Positions 1 to 7,583 of a stretch of DNA of 39,123 bases are shown piece by piece. Position 1 is the stretch's first letter. Every line of letters starts with the position of its first letter. This DNA comes from Tissierellia bacterium (GTDB lineage Bacteria; Bacillota; Clostridia; Tissierellales; Peptoniphilaceae). Location: NCBI GenBank assembly GCA_012728295.1, contig JAAYFJ010000054.1, positions 1 through 39,123 on the forward strand, written 5' to 3'. A model generated the notes under the pieces. The model had not been told where the DNA came from and did no database searches. It saw only the letters and a program-made list of their open reading frames with translations. Position numbers and translations under genes: made by a program.

Positions 1-763
1 ATGGTATAAATATGAACATAAATATATTCCATTAAAAGGTGCAATAGAATTTTCAAATGTCAATTTTAGTTATGAAGATAAACCAATATTAAAGGATGTC
101 AGTTTTTATGCAGATGCTGGAACCAAAATTGCCTTTGTAGGTGCAACGGGAGCGGGAAAGACGACAATCATTAATCTTATCACCAGAATGTATAATATAG
201 AAAAAGGGACAATTTCTATTGATGGCATAAACATACAGGAAATTAAACTAAGGGACCTTAGAGAAGGCATAGCGTCAGTATTACAAGAAACGGTATTGTT
301 TTCTGGAACGGTGCGAGATAATATTCGATATGGGAGAGAGAATGCCACTGATGAGGAAGTCGTACAAGCTGCTAAACTGGCTAATGCCCACGGTTTTATC
401 AGCACACTGCCACTAGGCTATGAAACCATTATTTCATCAGAAGGAAGTGAGCTTTCTAAAGGCCAGCGACAACTAATAGCAATAGCTAGGGCAGCTTTAG
501 CAGATCCTCCGATATTAATATTGGATGAAGCTACTTCAAGTATTGACTCTAGAACGGAGAAATTGGTACAAGATGGAATGGATAAACTAATGGAAGGTCG
601 TACTGTACTGGTAATTGCCCATAGATTGTCGACAATTAGAAACTCTGCTGCCATAATGGTAATGGAAAATGGCGAAATTGTAGAAAGAGGAAATCATAAC
701 AGTTTAATGATTAAAAGAGGGATATACTATAAACTTCAAACGGGGAGTATAGAATTGCGATAA
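1..763 (+). CDS. ABC exporter ATP-binding domain, 3' part of gene (5' end outside window)
   Basis: The frame is open from the left edge (codons from base 2) to TAA at 761-763, so this is the C-terminal part of a longer gene. It reads as a complete nucleotide-binding domain: Walker A GATGAGKTT (about 140-166), the Q-loop region, an ABC signature in the variant form LSKGQRQ, Walker B ILILDEATSSID and the switch histidine in VIAHRLST. This arrangement is that of the MsbA/LmrA-like exporter family, where membrane and ATPase domains are fused; the membrane part would lie upstream. An internal ATG at 188 is not the start, because the Walker A motif lies before it. A related full-length exporter occurs at 18961. 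The substrate cannot be inferred. Confidence 0.93.
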   Translation, partial: WYKYEHKYIPLKGAIEFSNVNFSYEDKPILKDVSFYADAGTKIAFVGATGAGKTTIINLITRMYNIEKGTISIDGINIQEIKLRDLREGIASVLQETVLFSGTVRDNIRYGRENATDEEVVQAAKLANAHGFISTLPLGYETIISSEGSELSKGQRQLIAIARAALADPPILILDEATSSIDSRTEKLVQDGMDKLMEGRTVLVIAHRLSTIRNSAAIMVMENGEIVERGNHNSLMIKRGIYYKLQTGSIELR

Positions 764-768
764 AAAAG

Positions 769-783
769 ACCCCTAAGGGGTCA
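769..783 (-). terminator. Intrinsic terminator of the DUF4364 gene, containing its stop codon
   Basis: A perfect palindrome (GACCCCT/AGGGGTC) lies between two convergent genes. On the minus strand it is followed by a run of six T residues, so it should terminate the minus-strand gene. The stop codon of that gene (773-775) lies inside the stem. On the plus strand there is no T-run, so termination of the ABC gene here is less certain. Confidence 0.75.
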
Positions 784-1279
784 TCCAGTTATCCACATCT
801 TTTTTTATTGCAAGAAACAATCCTCCAGGCTCAGATAGCCATTTTTCTAAGATGGAATTAGCTTTGTTTTTATCTCCATAATCTAGAGTGAGATGAAATC
901 TAATTTCATCGTCTTGGTGTAAGGTCAGGTTAACAATATATCTGCCATTTTTTTCTTCAATATATCCTGTGGCAGTGGGCGTTGAGTAGTGAGAGAACGA
1001 CTTAAGCGATGAGGAAGGTTTCTTTGGAATCTTATCTGAAAGTAGCTCCAAAGTAGTTTCTCCAATGGAAAGTAGTGTGACAATATTGTCGTTTCTATTT
1101 ACAAAGTCTGCTTCATTAAGTTCATATAAATATTGAAAAAGTAGGAAGTAGTTAATTTCATAATTGTTTAACAACTCATAAATTAGACTATCCTCGTTAA
1201 GGGAGCCGTTGTTCTGTTTAAGGATATTTAATATAAGAAGCTTTCCCTCAACTTGTTCTTTAGTATTTTGTTCAAACAT
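773..1279 (-). CDS. DUF4364 family protein, winged-helix-like regulator
   Basis: This 168-residue protein matches the DUF4364 family of clostridial proteins as I recognise it. The N-terminal half (about 10-75) looks like a winged helix-turn-helix (LILNILKQNNGSLNEDSLIY), and the C-terminal half is a beta-rich segment ending in a conserved-looking WL...GG...A..DV pattern. Targets are unknown for the family; a transcriptional role is inferred from the fold. The ATG at 1279 has an excellent ribosome binding site (GGGAGGG) directly upstream on the minus strand. It is transcribed divergently from rdgB and convergently with the ABC gene, and ends inside its own terminator hairpin. Confidence 0.82.
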   Translation of the reverse strand: MFEQNTKEQVEGKLLILNILKQNNGSLNEDSLIYELLNNYEINYFLLFQYLYELNEADFVNRNDNIVTLLSIGETTLELLSDKIPKKPSSSLKSFSHYSTPTATGYIEEKNGRYIVNLTLHQDDEIRFHLTLDYGDKNKANSILEKWLSEPGGLFLAIKKDVDNWMTP

Positions 1280-1300
1280 GATATCCCTCCCTAATATACT

Positions 1301-1329
1301 ATTATACCATAGGATTTACAGGGACAAAA
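1301..1329 (-). promoter_or_regulatory. Candidate promoter for the DUF4364 gene
   Basis: On the minus strand a TATAAT (1301-1306) preceded by TGG (extended -10) is spaced 17 bases from TTTTGT (1324-1329). It lies 22 bases before the start codon and overlaps the ribosome-binding region of the divergent rdgB gene. Confidence 0.5.
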
Positions 1330-1344
1330 GGAAAGGTGAGCAAT

Positions 1345-1938
1345 ATGGAAAAAATATTGACATTGGCAACTAAAAATAGCAATAAAGTAAGAGAAATAAA
1401 AGATATACTAGGAGGTTTAAACTTCGTAGTTAGGGGCCTTGATGAATTAGGGGATAATTTTGGGAATGTTTCAGAGGATGCAGAAACATTGGAGGGCAAT
1501 GCAATCATAAAAGCTTGGAGCGTGTGGAAGCGCATAGGTGGATGGGTTATTGCCGATGACAGTGGTTTGTTTGTCAATTCGTTAGATGGTATGCCAGGAG
1601 TTCATTCAGCGCGCTATGCTGGAGAAGAACAGAACGACAAAGCGAACAACAAAAAATTGATTGATGAGTTAGAGAATAAAGATGATAAATCAGCGTTTTT
1701 CATGACTGCATTGGCGATAGTTAATCCCAAAGGAGGAATAAGGGTATTAACAGGGAAATGCGAAGGAAGTATTACAACTATACCAAGAGGTGAAGATGGA
1801 TTTGGGTACGACCCTCTTTTTATTCCACAAGATTATCAAAAGACATTCGCTCAATTAGGTGATGAGGAAAAAAATAAGATATCACATAGGGCTAGAGCCC
1901 TAGAAAAGCTAGTAGAGTTTTTTCTGGAGCGAGAGTAA
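1345..1938 (+). CDS. rdgB: XTP/dITP diphosphatase (RdgB/HAM1 family)
   Basis: The product hydrolyses non-canonical purine nucleoside triphosphates (dITP, XTP, ITP) to monophosphates, keeping them out of DNA and RNA. The 197-residue length is normal for the family. Family hallmarks are the N-terminal ATKNSNKVREI substrate-binding loop, the acidic DDSGL metal/catalytic region (about residue 70), GEDGFGYDPLF, and the C-terminal ISHRARAL motif. A GTG nine bases upstream is in frame, but the GGTGAG sequence overlapping it is better read as the ribosome binding site for ATG 1345. It lies upstream of the rib operon without a visible terminator, though the rib operon has its own promoter. Confidence 0.95.
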   Translation: MEKILTLATKNSNKVREIKDILGGLNFVVRGLDELGDNFGNVSEDAETLEGNAIIKAWSVWKRIGGWVIADDSGLFVNSLDGMPGVHSARYAGEEQNDKANNKKLIDELENKDDKSAFFMTALAIVNPKGGIRVLTGKCEGSITTIPRGEDGFGYDPLFIPQDYQKTFAQLGDEEKNKISHRARALEKLVEFFLERE

Positions 1939-1971
1939 AGGGAAACACACCAGCAATATTTTGTTATATAG

Positions 1972-2000
1972 TTGACAAAGTAGAATTGTTATGCTAAAAT
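1972..2000 (+). promoter_or_regulatory. Promoter of the riboflavin operon
   Basis: A consensus -35 TTGACA (1972-1977) is separated by 17 bases from TAAAAT (1995-2000), which carries an extended -10 TGC immediately before it. Transcription would start about 13 bases before the FMN riboswitch, which fits a riboswitch leader. Confidence 0.8.
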
Positions 2001-2020
2001 TAATGAGAATTTAATATTTT

Positions 2021-2120
2021 CTTCAGGGCAGGGTGCAATTCCCGACCGGCGGTATAGTCCGCGAGCGTAAGCTGATCTGGTGTGATTCCAGAACCGACAG
2101 TATAGTCTGGATGGGAGAAG
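2021..2120 (+). promoter_or_regulatory. FMN riboswitch (RFN element)
   Basis: The sequence follows the RFN consensus closely from AGGGCAGGGTG through CCCGACCGGCGGT, CCGCGAGCG, the GGTGTGATTCC stem, and ACCGACAGTATAGTC to GGATGGGAGAAG. The closing P1 stem is CTTC (2021-2024) with GAAG (2117-2120). The known ligand is flavin mononucleotide. Because an intrinsic terminator follows before ribD, FMN binding is expected to cause premature termination, as in Bacillus subtilis ribD. Confidence 0.97.
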
Positions 2121-2138
2121 TTTGTTTAGAGCTAATGG

Positions 2139-2168
2139 CCCTGTATTTTTTGCAGGGTTTTTTTATTT
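2139..2168 (+). terminator. Riboswitch-controlled terminator before ribD
   Basis: A 7-base-pair stem CCCTGTA/TGCAGGG (2139-2145 with 2151-2157, one G-T pair) with a T-rich loop is followed directly by a T-run. It sits 19 bases after the riboswitch and before the ribD ribosome binding site, the expected place for the expression platform. Confidence 0.85.
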
Positions 2169-2184
2169 TTGTAACGAAAGAAAG

Positions 2185-3294
2185 GTGATTGTTATTAATA
2201 GTCATGAACATTGGATGAACTTAGCACTACAATTGGCAAAAAAAGCAAAGGGTTGGACTTTATCTAATCCATTAGTTGGAGCCGTTATTGTCAATGACGA
2301 TAGATTGTTGGCAGAGGGCTATCACAAAGCTTATGGACGTGATCACGCTGAAGTAGACGCAATTAATAATGCACTAGATTCAGTTGAGGGTGCTACTTTA
2401 TATGTGAACCTAGAACCATGCTGCCACGAGGGGAAACAGCCTCCATGTGTAGAAGCCATAATCAATTCCGGAATAAAGAGAGTTGTTGTTGGAATGTTAG
2501 ATCCTAATCCAAAAGTATCGGGAAAAGGAGTAGAGCGGCTAAAGAAATCAGGAATAGAAGTTATTACTGGAGTATTAGAAGATGAAGCGAAATTGCTAAA
2601 TGAAGAATTCATAAAATTCATTACGACAGGACTTCCGTTTGTAACCGCAAAATCAGCAATAACTTTAGATGGAAAAGTTGCCACCAGGACTGGAGATAGC
2701 CAATGGATAACTTCTGAGGAATCTAGAAAAGACGTTCACAGGCTAAGACATGAAAATATGGCAATTATGGTTGGAATCGGAACTGTTTTAGCAGATGATC
2801 CGCTATTAAACACTAGGATAGAAGGTTTAAAATCTCCTATTAGAGTAGTAATAGATAGCAATTTACGAATTCCTGAAGACTCTAGAATGTTTCATCTTGA
2901 TGAAAATGAGACCATCATTTTCACCACAGAAGCAGTGCCGAAAGCAAAAGTTGAAATTCTTAACAGCAAGCCAGGCATTAGTGTCGTTATAGCAGATACT
3001 GATAAAAGTGGAAGTGTAAATCTTAATACTGTATTAAAAATTTTAGGTGAGAGAGGTATTTCTTCTATCTTGGTGGAGGGAGGAGCATTAATTTTAGGCG
3101 CTCTTTCAAATGAAAAGTTAGTAGATAAATATCATATATATATCGCTCCAAAGTTCATTGGAGACCACGAAGCTCCATCATTTATAAACGGAGAAAGTGT
3201 TGAACACATCAATGATGCACAAGAGCTTATAAATGTTAGCTATAAGGTTATGGGGGCTGATATTTTAGTTACTGGCTATCCACGGAGGTCATAA
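2185..3294 (+). CDS. ribD: Bifunctional riboflavin biosynthesis deaminase/reductase RibD
   Basis: RibD deaminates 2,5-diamino-6-ribosylamino-pyrimidinone phosphate and then reduces the ribosyl side chain. The N-terminal deaminase domain shows the zinc ligands HAE and PCCH...PPC (within about 50-85) and NPLVGAVIV; the C-terminal reductase domain (from about residue 145) shows KSAITLDGKVA, GDSQWITS, GIGTVLADDP and a VEGGALILGAL strand. The start is uncertain: there is no ATG near the ribosome binding site AAAGGTGA (2181-2188). Family alignment (expected HEHWMNLAL near the N-terminus) suits GTG 2185 or, better spaced from the AGGTGA, an ATT at 2194. The upstream open frame inside the riboswitch and terminator is not coding. 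It is followed by ribE with a one-base overlap. Confidence 0.95.
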   Translation: MIVINSHEHWMNLALQLAKKAKGWTLSNPLVGAVIVNDDRLLAEGYHKAYGRDHAEVDAINNALDSVEGATLYVNLEPCCHEGKQPPCVEAIINSGIKRVVVGMLDPNPKVSGKGVERLKKSGIEVITGVLEDEAKLLNEEFIKFITTGLPFVTAKSAITLDGKVATRTGDSQWITSEESRKDVHRLRHENMAIMVGIGTVLADDPLLNTRIEGLKSPIRVVIDSNLRIPEDSRMFHLDENETIIFTTEAVPKAKVEILNSKPGISVVIADTDKSGSVNLNTVLKILGERGISSILVEGGALILGALSNEKLVDKYHIYIAPKFIGDHEAPSFINGESVEHINDAQELINVSYKVMGADILVTGYPRRS

Positions 3295-3935
3295 TGTTTA
3301 CAGGTATTATAGAAGAAGTAGGGTCTCTAAAAAGGATATCTCGCAAGGGTAGCGCTTTAGAGATAGAGATATATGCTAGATTAGTATTAGAGGGCACAAA
3401 ACTAGGCGATAGCATTGCCACCAATGGAGTTTGTTTAACAGTTGTAGAAATTGGCAGTGACTTTTTTAAAGCAGACGTGATGCCCCAAACGGTAAAACTA
3501 ACTAATTTACATGCTTTAAAGCCAGGTAGTCCAGTAAACTTAGAAAGGGCTATGGCAGTTGGGGGAAGACTTGATGGTCATATTGTTCAGGGACATGTTG
3601 ATGGGCTTGGGAAACTGAGAAGCGTTGTAAATATGGACAGTGCCCATATGCTTACCATAGAGACCGATAAAGAGTTGCTGCTACAAATGGTGGATAGGGG
3701 TTCGGTTGCCTTAGATGGAATTAGTCTAACGATTGTTGAAGTAGGTCAGGATTATTTCAAAGTTTCAATTATCCCAACAACGGGGAAAGATAGTCAAATA
3801 TTAAAGAAAAAACATGGAGACCTAATAAATATTGAATGCGATATCGTAGGCAAATATATTAAGAGATTTATGGAAAAACTGGATACTAATAGCGGAATTA
3901 CAAAGACATTTCTTGAAGATGTAGGATTTATTTAG
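3294..3935 (+). CDS. ribE: Riboflavin synthase, alpha subunit
   Basis: The enzyme converts two molecules of 6,7-dimethyl-8-ribityllumazine into riboflavin and the RibH substrate. The diagnostic [10 protein letters not shown] start is present, and the protein is made of two homologous lumazine-binding barrels (about 1-97 and 98-200), the second opening with [10 protein letters not shown]. At 213 residues it has the usual length. Its ATG overlaps the ribD stop (TAATG) and has a GGAGG 5 bases upstream, so it is translationally coupled. Confidence 0.97.
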   Translation: MFTGIIEEVGSLKRISRKGSALEIEIYARLVLEGTKLGDSIATNGVCLTVVEIGSDFFKADVMPQTVKLTNLHALKPGSPVNLERAMAVGGRLDGHIVQGHVDGLGKLRSVVNMDSAHMLTIETDKELLLQMVDRGSVALDGISLTIVEVGQDYFKVSIIPTTGKDSQILKKKHGDLINIECDIVGKYIKRFMEKLDTNSGITKTFLEDVGFI

Positions 3936-3943
3936 GAGGAATT

Positions 3944-5143
3944 ATGAGCGACTTTCAAACAGTAGAAAAAGCACTAGAAGATTTAAAAAATGGCAAAATA
4001 ATAATTGTTACCGATGATCCTGACCGTGAAAACGAAGGTGACTTTATTTGCGCAGGAGAATTCGCTACCACGGAAAACATTAACTTTATGGCTACATATG
4101 GAAAGGGACTAATATGTATGCCTATGAGTTCTGAAATAGGTAAAAAACTTGGCTTAGAACAAATGGTAACAAACAACACAGATGCGCATGGAACTGCATT
4201 TACAGTTAGTATAGACCACATAGATACCACTACAGGGATATCCGCTTTAGAAAGATCATTTACGGCAATTGAATGTACAAAAGATTACGCAAAACCAGAA
4301 GATTTTAGAAGACCTGGACATATGTTTCCTCTAATTGCAAAAGATGGTGGGGTATTAATGCGAGAAGGCCACACTGAAGCAACAGTCGATCTTATGAGAT
4401 TTGCAGGATTAAAAGAAGTAGGGATATGTTGTGAAATCATGAGAGATGATGGTACCATGATGAGGACATCTGAACTTAAAGATTTGGCTAAAGAGCATGA
4501 TTTGACATTTATTACCATTAGAGATTTACAGCACTATAGAAGGCAATATGAAAAACTTATCGAAAGAGTTGCAACAGTTAAAATGCCTACCAAATATGGT
4601 GATTTTACAGCCTATGGTTATATTAACAAGCTCAATGGAGAGCATCATGTAGCATTGGTTAAAGGTGATATAAGCGACGGTAAAAATATTCTATGTAGAG
4701 TTCATAGTGAGTGCTTGACAGGAGATTGCTTCGGTTCTTTAAGATGTGATTGTGGTCAGCAATTTGATGCAGCTATGAAGGCGATTGCAGAAGAAGGTCG
4801 TGGAGTGATGCTATATATGCGTCAAGAAGGTAGGGGAATTGGACTTATCAATAAGTTGAGAGCTTATGAGCTTCAGGACAAGGGATATGATACTGTTGAG
4901 GCAAATATAGAACTGGGATATCCTGGAGATTTGAGAGAATACTCAATAGGTGCTCAAATTCTTTCTGACTTAGGGGCAAAAGAGCTAAAGCTAATGACCA
5001 ATAACCCACAAAAGATTTATGGATTAAAGGGATTTGGTCTAGAGATTGTGGAGAGAATCCCAATTCAAGTAGAGCCTAATAGCCATGATGAATTCTACCT
5101 GAGAACAAAAAAAGAAAAAATGAATCACATTTTAGATTTATAG
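3944..5143 (+). CDS. ribBA: Bifunctional 3,4-dihydroxy-2-butanone-4-phosphate synthase / GTP cyclohydrolase II
   Basis: Two fused enzymes make the two precursors of the pathway. The N-terminal RibB domain (1 to about 200) carries [11 protein letters not shown], the metal/substrate acidic loop, and GHTEA. The C-terminal GTP cyclohydrolase II domain (about 205-399) carries the zinc cysteines in [15 protein letters not shown] and the catalytic RQEGRGIGL loop. Both active sites look intact. AGGAGG precedes the ATG by 6 bases; the gene lies 8 bases after ribE and 10 before ribH. Confidence 0.97.
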   Translation: MSDFQTVEKALEDLKNGKIIIVTDDPDRENEGDFICAGEFATTENINFMATYGKGLICMPMSSEIGKKLGLEQMVTNNTDAHGTAFTVSIDHIDTTTGISALERSFTAIECTKDYAKPEDFRRPGHMFPLIAKDGGVLMREGHTEATVDLMRFAGLKEVGICCEIMRDDGTMMRTSELKDLAKEHDLTFITIRDLQHYRRQYEKLIERVATVKMPTKYGDFTAYGYINKLNGEHHVALVKGDISDGKNILCRVHSECLTGDCFGSLRCDCGQQFDAAMKAIAEEGRGVMLYMRQEGRGIGLINKLRAYELQDKGYDTVEANIELGYPGDLREYSIGAQILSDLGAKELKLMTNNPQKIYGLKGFGLEIVERIPIQVEPNSHDEFYLRTKKEKMNHILDL

Positions 5144-5153
5144 GAGGAATAAG

Positions 5154-5618
5154 ATGATTTACGAAGGAAAATTAATATCTAAGGGAAGCAATTATGCAAT
5201 AATAGTAGGCAGGTTTAATGAGTTTATTGGATCAAAGCTACTTGGAGGCGCAATAGATGCGCTTAAGCGTCATGGAGTTAAAGATGAAGAAATAGATGTG
5301 ATTTGGGCTCCAGGAGCATTTGAAATACCTTTGGTGGCGAAAGCATTGGCTTCTAAAGGAAACCATAGTGCAATCATATGTTTGGGAGCGGTTATAAGAG
5401 GATCAACACCCCATTTTGATTTTGTAAGTGCTGAAGTTTCTAAGGGCGTAGCAGCTGTAGGCCTAGAGACCTCAATTCCAGTAATTTTTGGAGTGCTAAC
5501 AACTGATACTATTGAACAAGCCATAGAAAGAGCAGGTACAAAAGCAGGAAATAAAGGCTATGATGCTGCTGTGACTGCGATTGAAATGGTAAATTTATTG
5601 GAGCAAATTAATGGATAA
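5154..5618 (+). CDS. ribH: 6,7-dimethyl-8-ribityllumazine synthase
   Basis: RibH condenses 5-amino-6-ribitylaminouracil with dihydroxybutanone phosphate to lumazine; members form 60-mer capsids or pentamers. The 154-residue length is normal. Motifs seen are [37 protein letters not shown] with the active-site histidine, and [17 protein letters not shown] lies 7 bases before the ATG. The last codons overlap the following HAD gene by 8 bases. Confidence 0.97.
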   Translation: MIYEGKLISKGSNYAIIVGRFNEFIGSKLLGGAIDALKRHGVKDEEIDVIWAPGAFEIPLVAKALASKGNHSAIICLGAVIRGSTPHFDFVSAEVSKGVAAVGLETSIPVIFGVLTTDTIEQAIERAGTKAGNKGYDAAVTAIEMVNLLEQING

Positions 5619-6279
5619 AACTGTTCTATCAGGAGTTAAAACTATATATTTTGACTTTGATGGAACCCTTCACGATACAGTAAAGATATACGGAGAGAGT
5701 TTACGTATTGGGTTTAAGTACATGATAGATCAAGGCATGGATTATTTCTCTATACCTACAGATGAAGAAGCGGTTAAATGGCTTGGATATAATGCTCCTG
5801 AAATGTGGTTGAAATTATTACCAGATGAGCATGATGAATTCAGGCTTAAGGTAAGTAAAATGGTAGGACAACACATGAATGAAATGCTTAGAACTGGAAA
5901 GGGTAGTCTTTATAAAGGTGCAAAAGAAGTATTAGAAACTCTTAAAAAAAGAGGGTATACACTCATCTATTTAAGTAATTGCAAAAATGTTTATAGAGAA
6001 GCAGTTGTAAAGGCTTATAATATAGGGCATTTATTCGATGCCCAGTTTTGCTCCGAATCCTTTGATTTTATTCCAAAAGAAGAAATAATAAAAAAAGTAA
6101 GACACTATTTTCCTGAGGAACAGATAGTTATAGGGGATAGATTTCATGACATGAAGGCGGCTAAAAAAAATAATCTGAATTCAATATTCTGTAAATATGG
6201 ATATGGACAAATGGAAGAAGGGCAGACGGCTACATTAACAATAGACAGTGTCGATGAAATATTAGAAATATTGGATTAA
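5611..6279 (+). CDS. HAD-superfamily phosphatase linked to the rib operon
   Basis: All four haloacid dehalogenase motifs are present: the DFDGT nucleophile/acid pair near residue 15, a Ser in YLSN, a Lys before the third strand (PKEEII), and the GDRFHDM metal site. A helical cap lies between motifs I and II, the layout of small-molecule phosphatases. It overlaps ribH by 8 bases and so is probably made as part of the rib operon. The pathway needs a phosphatase for 5-amino-6-ribitylamino-uracil phosphate (supplied by HAD enzymes such as YcsE in Bacillus subtilis); the position suggests this role, but the sequence alone does not prove the substrate. No terminator is evident before the next gene. 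Confidence 0.85.
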   Translation: MDKTVLSGVKTIYFDFDGTLHDTVKIYGESLRIGFKYMIDQGMDYFSIPTDEEAVKWLGYNAPEMWLKLLPDEHDEFRLKVSKMVGQHMNEMLRTGKGSLYKGAKEVLETLKKRGYTLIYLSNCKNVYREAVVKAYNIGHLFDAQFCSESFDFIPKEEIIKKVRHYFPEEQIVIGDRFHDMKAAKKNNLNSIFCKYGYGQMEEGQTATLTIDSVDEILEILD

Positions 6280-6357
6280 TAGTAAATGATTGAATTATAA
6301 TAATGCTATTGGGTATATAAGTACAGAAGATGTAATAATATTATAAGGAGGAAAATA

Positions 6358-6729
6358 ATGGCAAAATTTTTTCATTGTAAAGAATGTGGACATGTAATTG
6401 GACTAATTACTGGTGAAGGTGGAGAGTACACTTGTAACGGAAACCAAATGGTAGAACTTGTTGCTGATACTGTTGACGCTGCAAAAGAAAAACACGTTCC
6501 TGAAGTAAAAAGAGAAGGAAATAAAGTCGTTGTACAAGTTGGTGCTGTGATTCATCCAATGTTAGACAATCACTACATCACTTTTATTGCAGTTGAGCAA
6601 GGTGCTAGACTTCAGATTGCAAACCTTAAGCCAGGTGAAGAACCTGTTGCTGAGTTTGTTGTTGAAGATGGACCAATTAAAGTTTATGAGTTTTGCAACT
6701 TACACGGACTTTGGATGGCGGAAGCATAA
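6358..6729 (+). CDS. dfx: Superoxide reductase / desulfoferrodoxin with altered centre I
   Basis: The enzyme reduces superoxide to hydrogen peroxide without making oxygen, a defence typical of anaerobes. The catalytic iron site (centre II) is complete: His46 in EKHVP, His66 in HPM, His72 in HYI, and Cys113/His116 in CNLHGLW. The N-terminal desulforedoxin-like domain has Cys7, Cys10 and Cys26, but the fourth iron ligand, normally the second Cys of CCG, is Asn27 (TGT AAC in the DNA). Centre I is therefore probably lost or differently ligated. The length (123) matches two-domain desulfoferrodoxins. AAGGAGG precedes the ATG and a strong terminator follows. Two weak promoters can be imagined in 6271-6319. 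Confidence 0.93.
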   Translation: MAKFFHCKECGHVIGLITGEGGEYTCNGNQMVELVADTVDAAKEKHVPEVKREGNKVVVQVGAVIHPMLDNHYITFIAVEQGARLQIANLKPGEEPVAEFVVEDGPIKVYEFCNLHGLWMAEA

Positions 6730-6745
6730 TATAAGCTTATTATCG

Positions 6746-6770
6746 ACAAGCCTCAAATGAGGCTTGTTTT
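6746..6770 (+). terminator. Intrinsic terminator after the superoxide reductase gene
   Basis: A perfect 9-base-pair stem ACAAGCCTC/GAGGCTTGT (6746-6754 with 6759-6767) with loop AAAT is followed by TTT. Confidence 0.88.
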
Positions 6771-6850
6771 AATACATATAATATTTGATATTTGCTAATT
6801 TTCCCATAACAGCAGTAATTAGAAAACATTGGTTATAAGAGAAAAATATA

Positions 6851-6878
6851 ATGACAGCTATTTATTATTTGATATAAT
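6851..6878 (+). promoter_or_regulatory. Candidate promoter for the first small lipoprotein
   Basis: ATGACA (6851-6856), 16 bases, then a consensus TATAAT (6873-6878). It lies about 80 bases before the lipoprotein start, leaving a leader that holds an extra Shine-Dalgarno-like AAAGGAGG (6893-6900). Confidence 0.5.
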
Positions 6879-6961
6879 ACTATTAACATATGAAAGGAGG
6901 ATATGTGTAAAAGTACTTATTTTTAGGAAATAATACTCTAACATTTGATAAGGAGGCTACC

Positions 6962-7375
6962 ATGAAAAAATCAAGAATTTTTATTATTGCCATCTTAGCT
7001 TTTTCTATGATTCTATTAGCTGCATGTGGCGGAGCGGGAAATGAACCTGAGAAGGCAGAAAGCGAATTTGTTGGGAAATATAAACTTGTGAAAATAGTTT
7101 TTGGTGAAATATCCCTTGATGTCTTAGAAGACTCAGAAATGGCAATGGAGTTAGAACTTAGTGCTGATGGCAAAGCAAGCATGAAAGCTATTAGTGATCC
7201 TGAAACAAAACCTGAAGAAGGAATATGGAAAGAAGATTCAGGGGCTGTATTAATGACATTTGACACTTATGAAGGGGATCTTAAACTAGCTAAGTCTGAA
7301 GATGGCAAATTCTCCGTGGAGATGACAGAAGAAGGAGAAACTATGGTCTTAATTTTTGAGAAAGCAACTGAATAG
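6962..7375 (+). CDS. Small lipoprotein, lipocalin-like beta domain (paralogue 1)
   Basis: A lipoprotein signal peptide (MKKSR, hydrophobic stretch, then lipobox LAAC with the modified Cys near residue 22) predicts attachment to the outer face of the membrane. The mature part of about 115 residues starts with a VGKYKL strand and ends in MVLIFEK; alternating short strands and an EGIWKEDSG turn suggest a small antiparallel barrel like the lipocalin-like domains of Firmicutes lipoproteins. The next gene encodes a paralogue with the same plan. AAGGAGG lies 7 bases before the ATG; a terminator follows. The function is unknown. Confidence 0.85.
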   Translation: MKKSRIFIIAILAFSMILLAACGGAGNEPEKAESEFVGKYKLVKIVFGEISLDVLEDSEMAMELELSADGKASMKAISDPETKPEEGIWKEDSGAVLMTFDTYEGDLKLAKSEDGKFSVEMTEEGETMVLIFEKATE

Positions 7376-7393
7376 TTTAATAAGTCTAATGAT

Positions 7394-7437
7394 AAAACAG
7401 TAAAATCATGGAATTCTATGATTTTACTGTTTTTTAT
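7394..7437 (+). terminator. Intrinsic terminator after lipoprotein 1
   Basis: A 16-base-pair perfect stem beginning AAAACAGTAAAATCAT (7394-7409 with 7418-7433) is followed by further T residues. Confidence 0.88.
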
Positions 7438-7583
7438 AATACAATAATATATGCTTAGTACTACACAGGTATTGAATCTGTGTTTAGTGATAAAGGATAA
7501 TAAAAGGGTATTATACAACTAACAAGTGAAAGGTTTGTATTATTGTGATAATTTTACATATTAATTAACAAAGGAGGAGAGTC

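Noticed and set aside
769-783. Palindrome as an operator
   Set aside because: Position between convergent genes and the adjoining T-run on the minus strand fit a terminator better.
2122-2184. Open frame upstream of ribD, overlapping the riboswitch and terminator
   Set aside because: It encodes no RibD-like sequence, begins at an unsupported TTG, and runs through the terminator hairpin.
7438-7583. Riboswitch or small RNA in the gap between the lipoproteins
   Set aside because: Only a short 5-base-pair hairpin is visible; no match to a known aptamer that I recognise.
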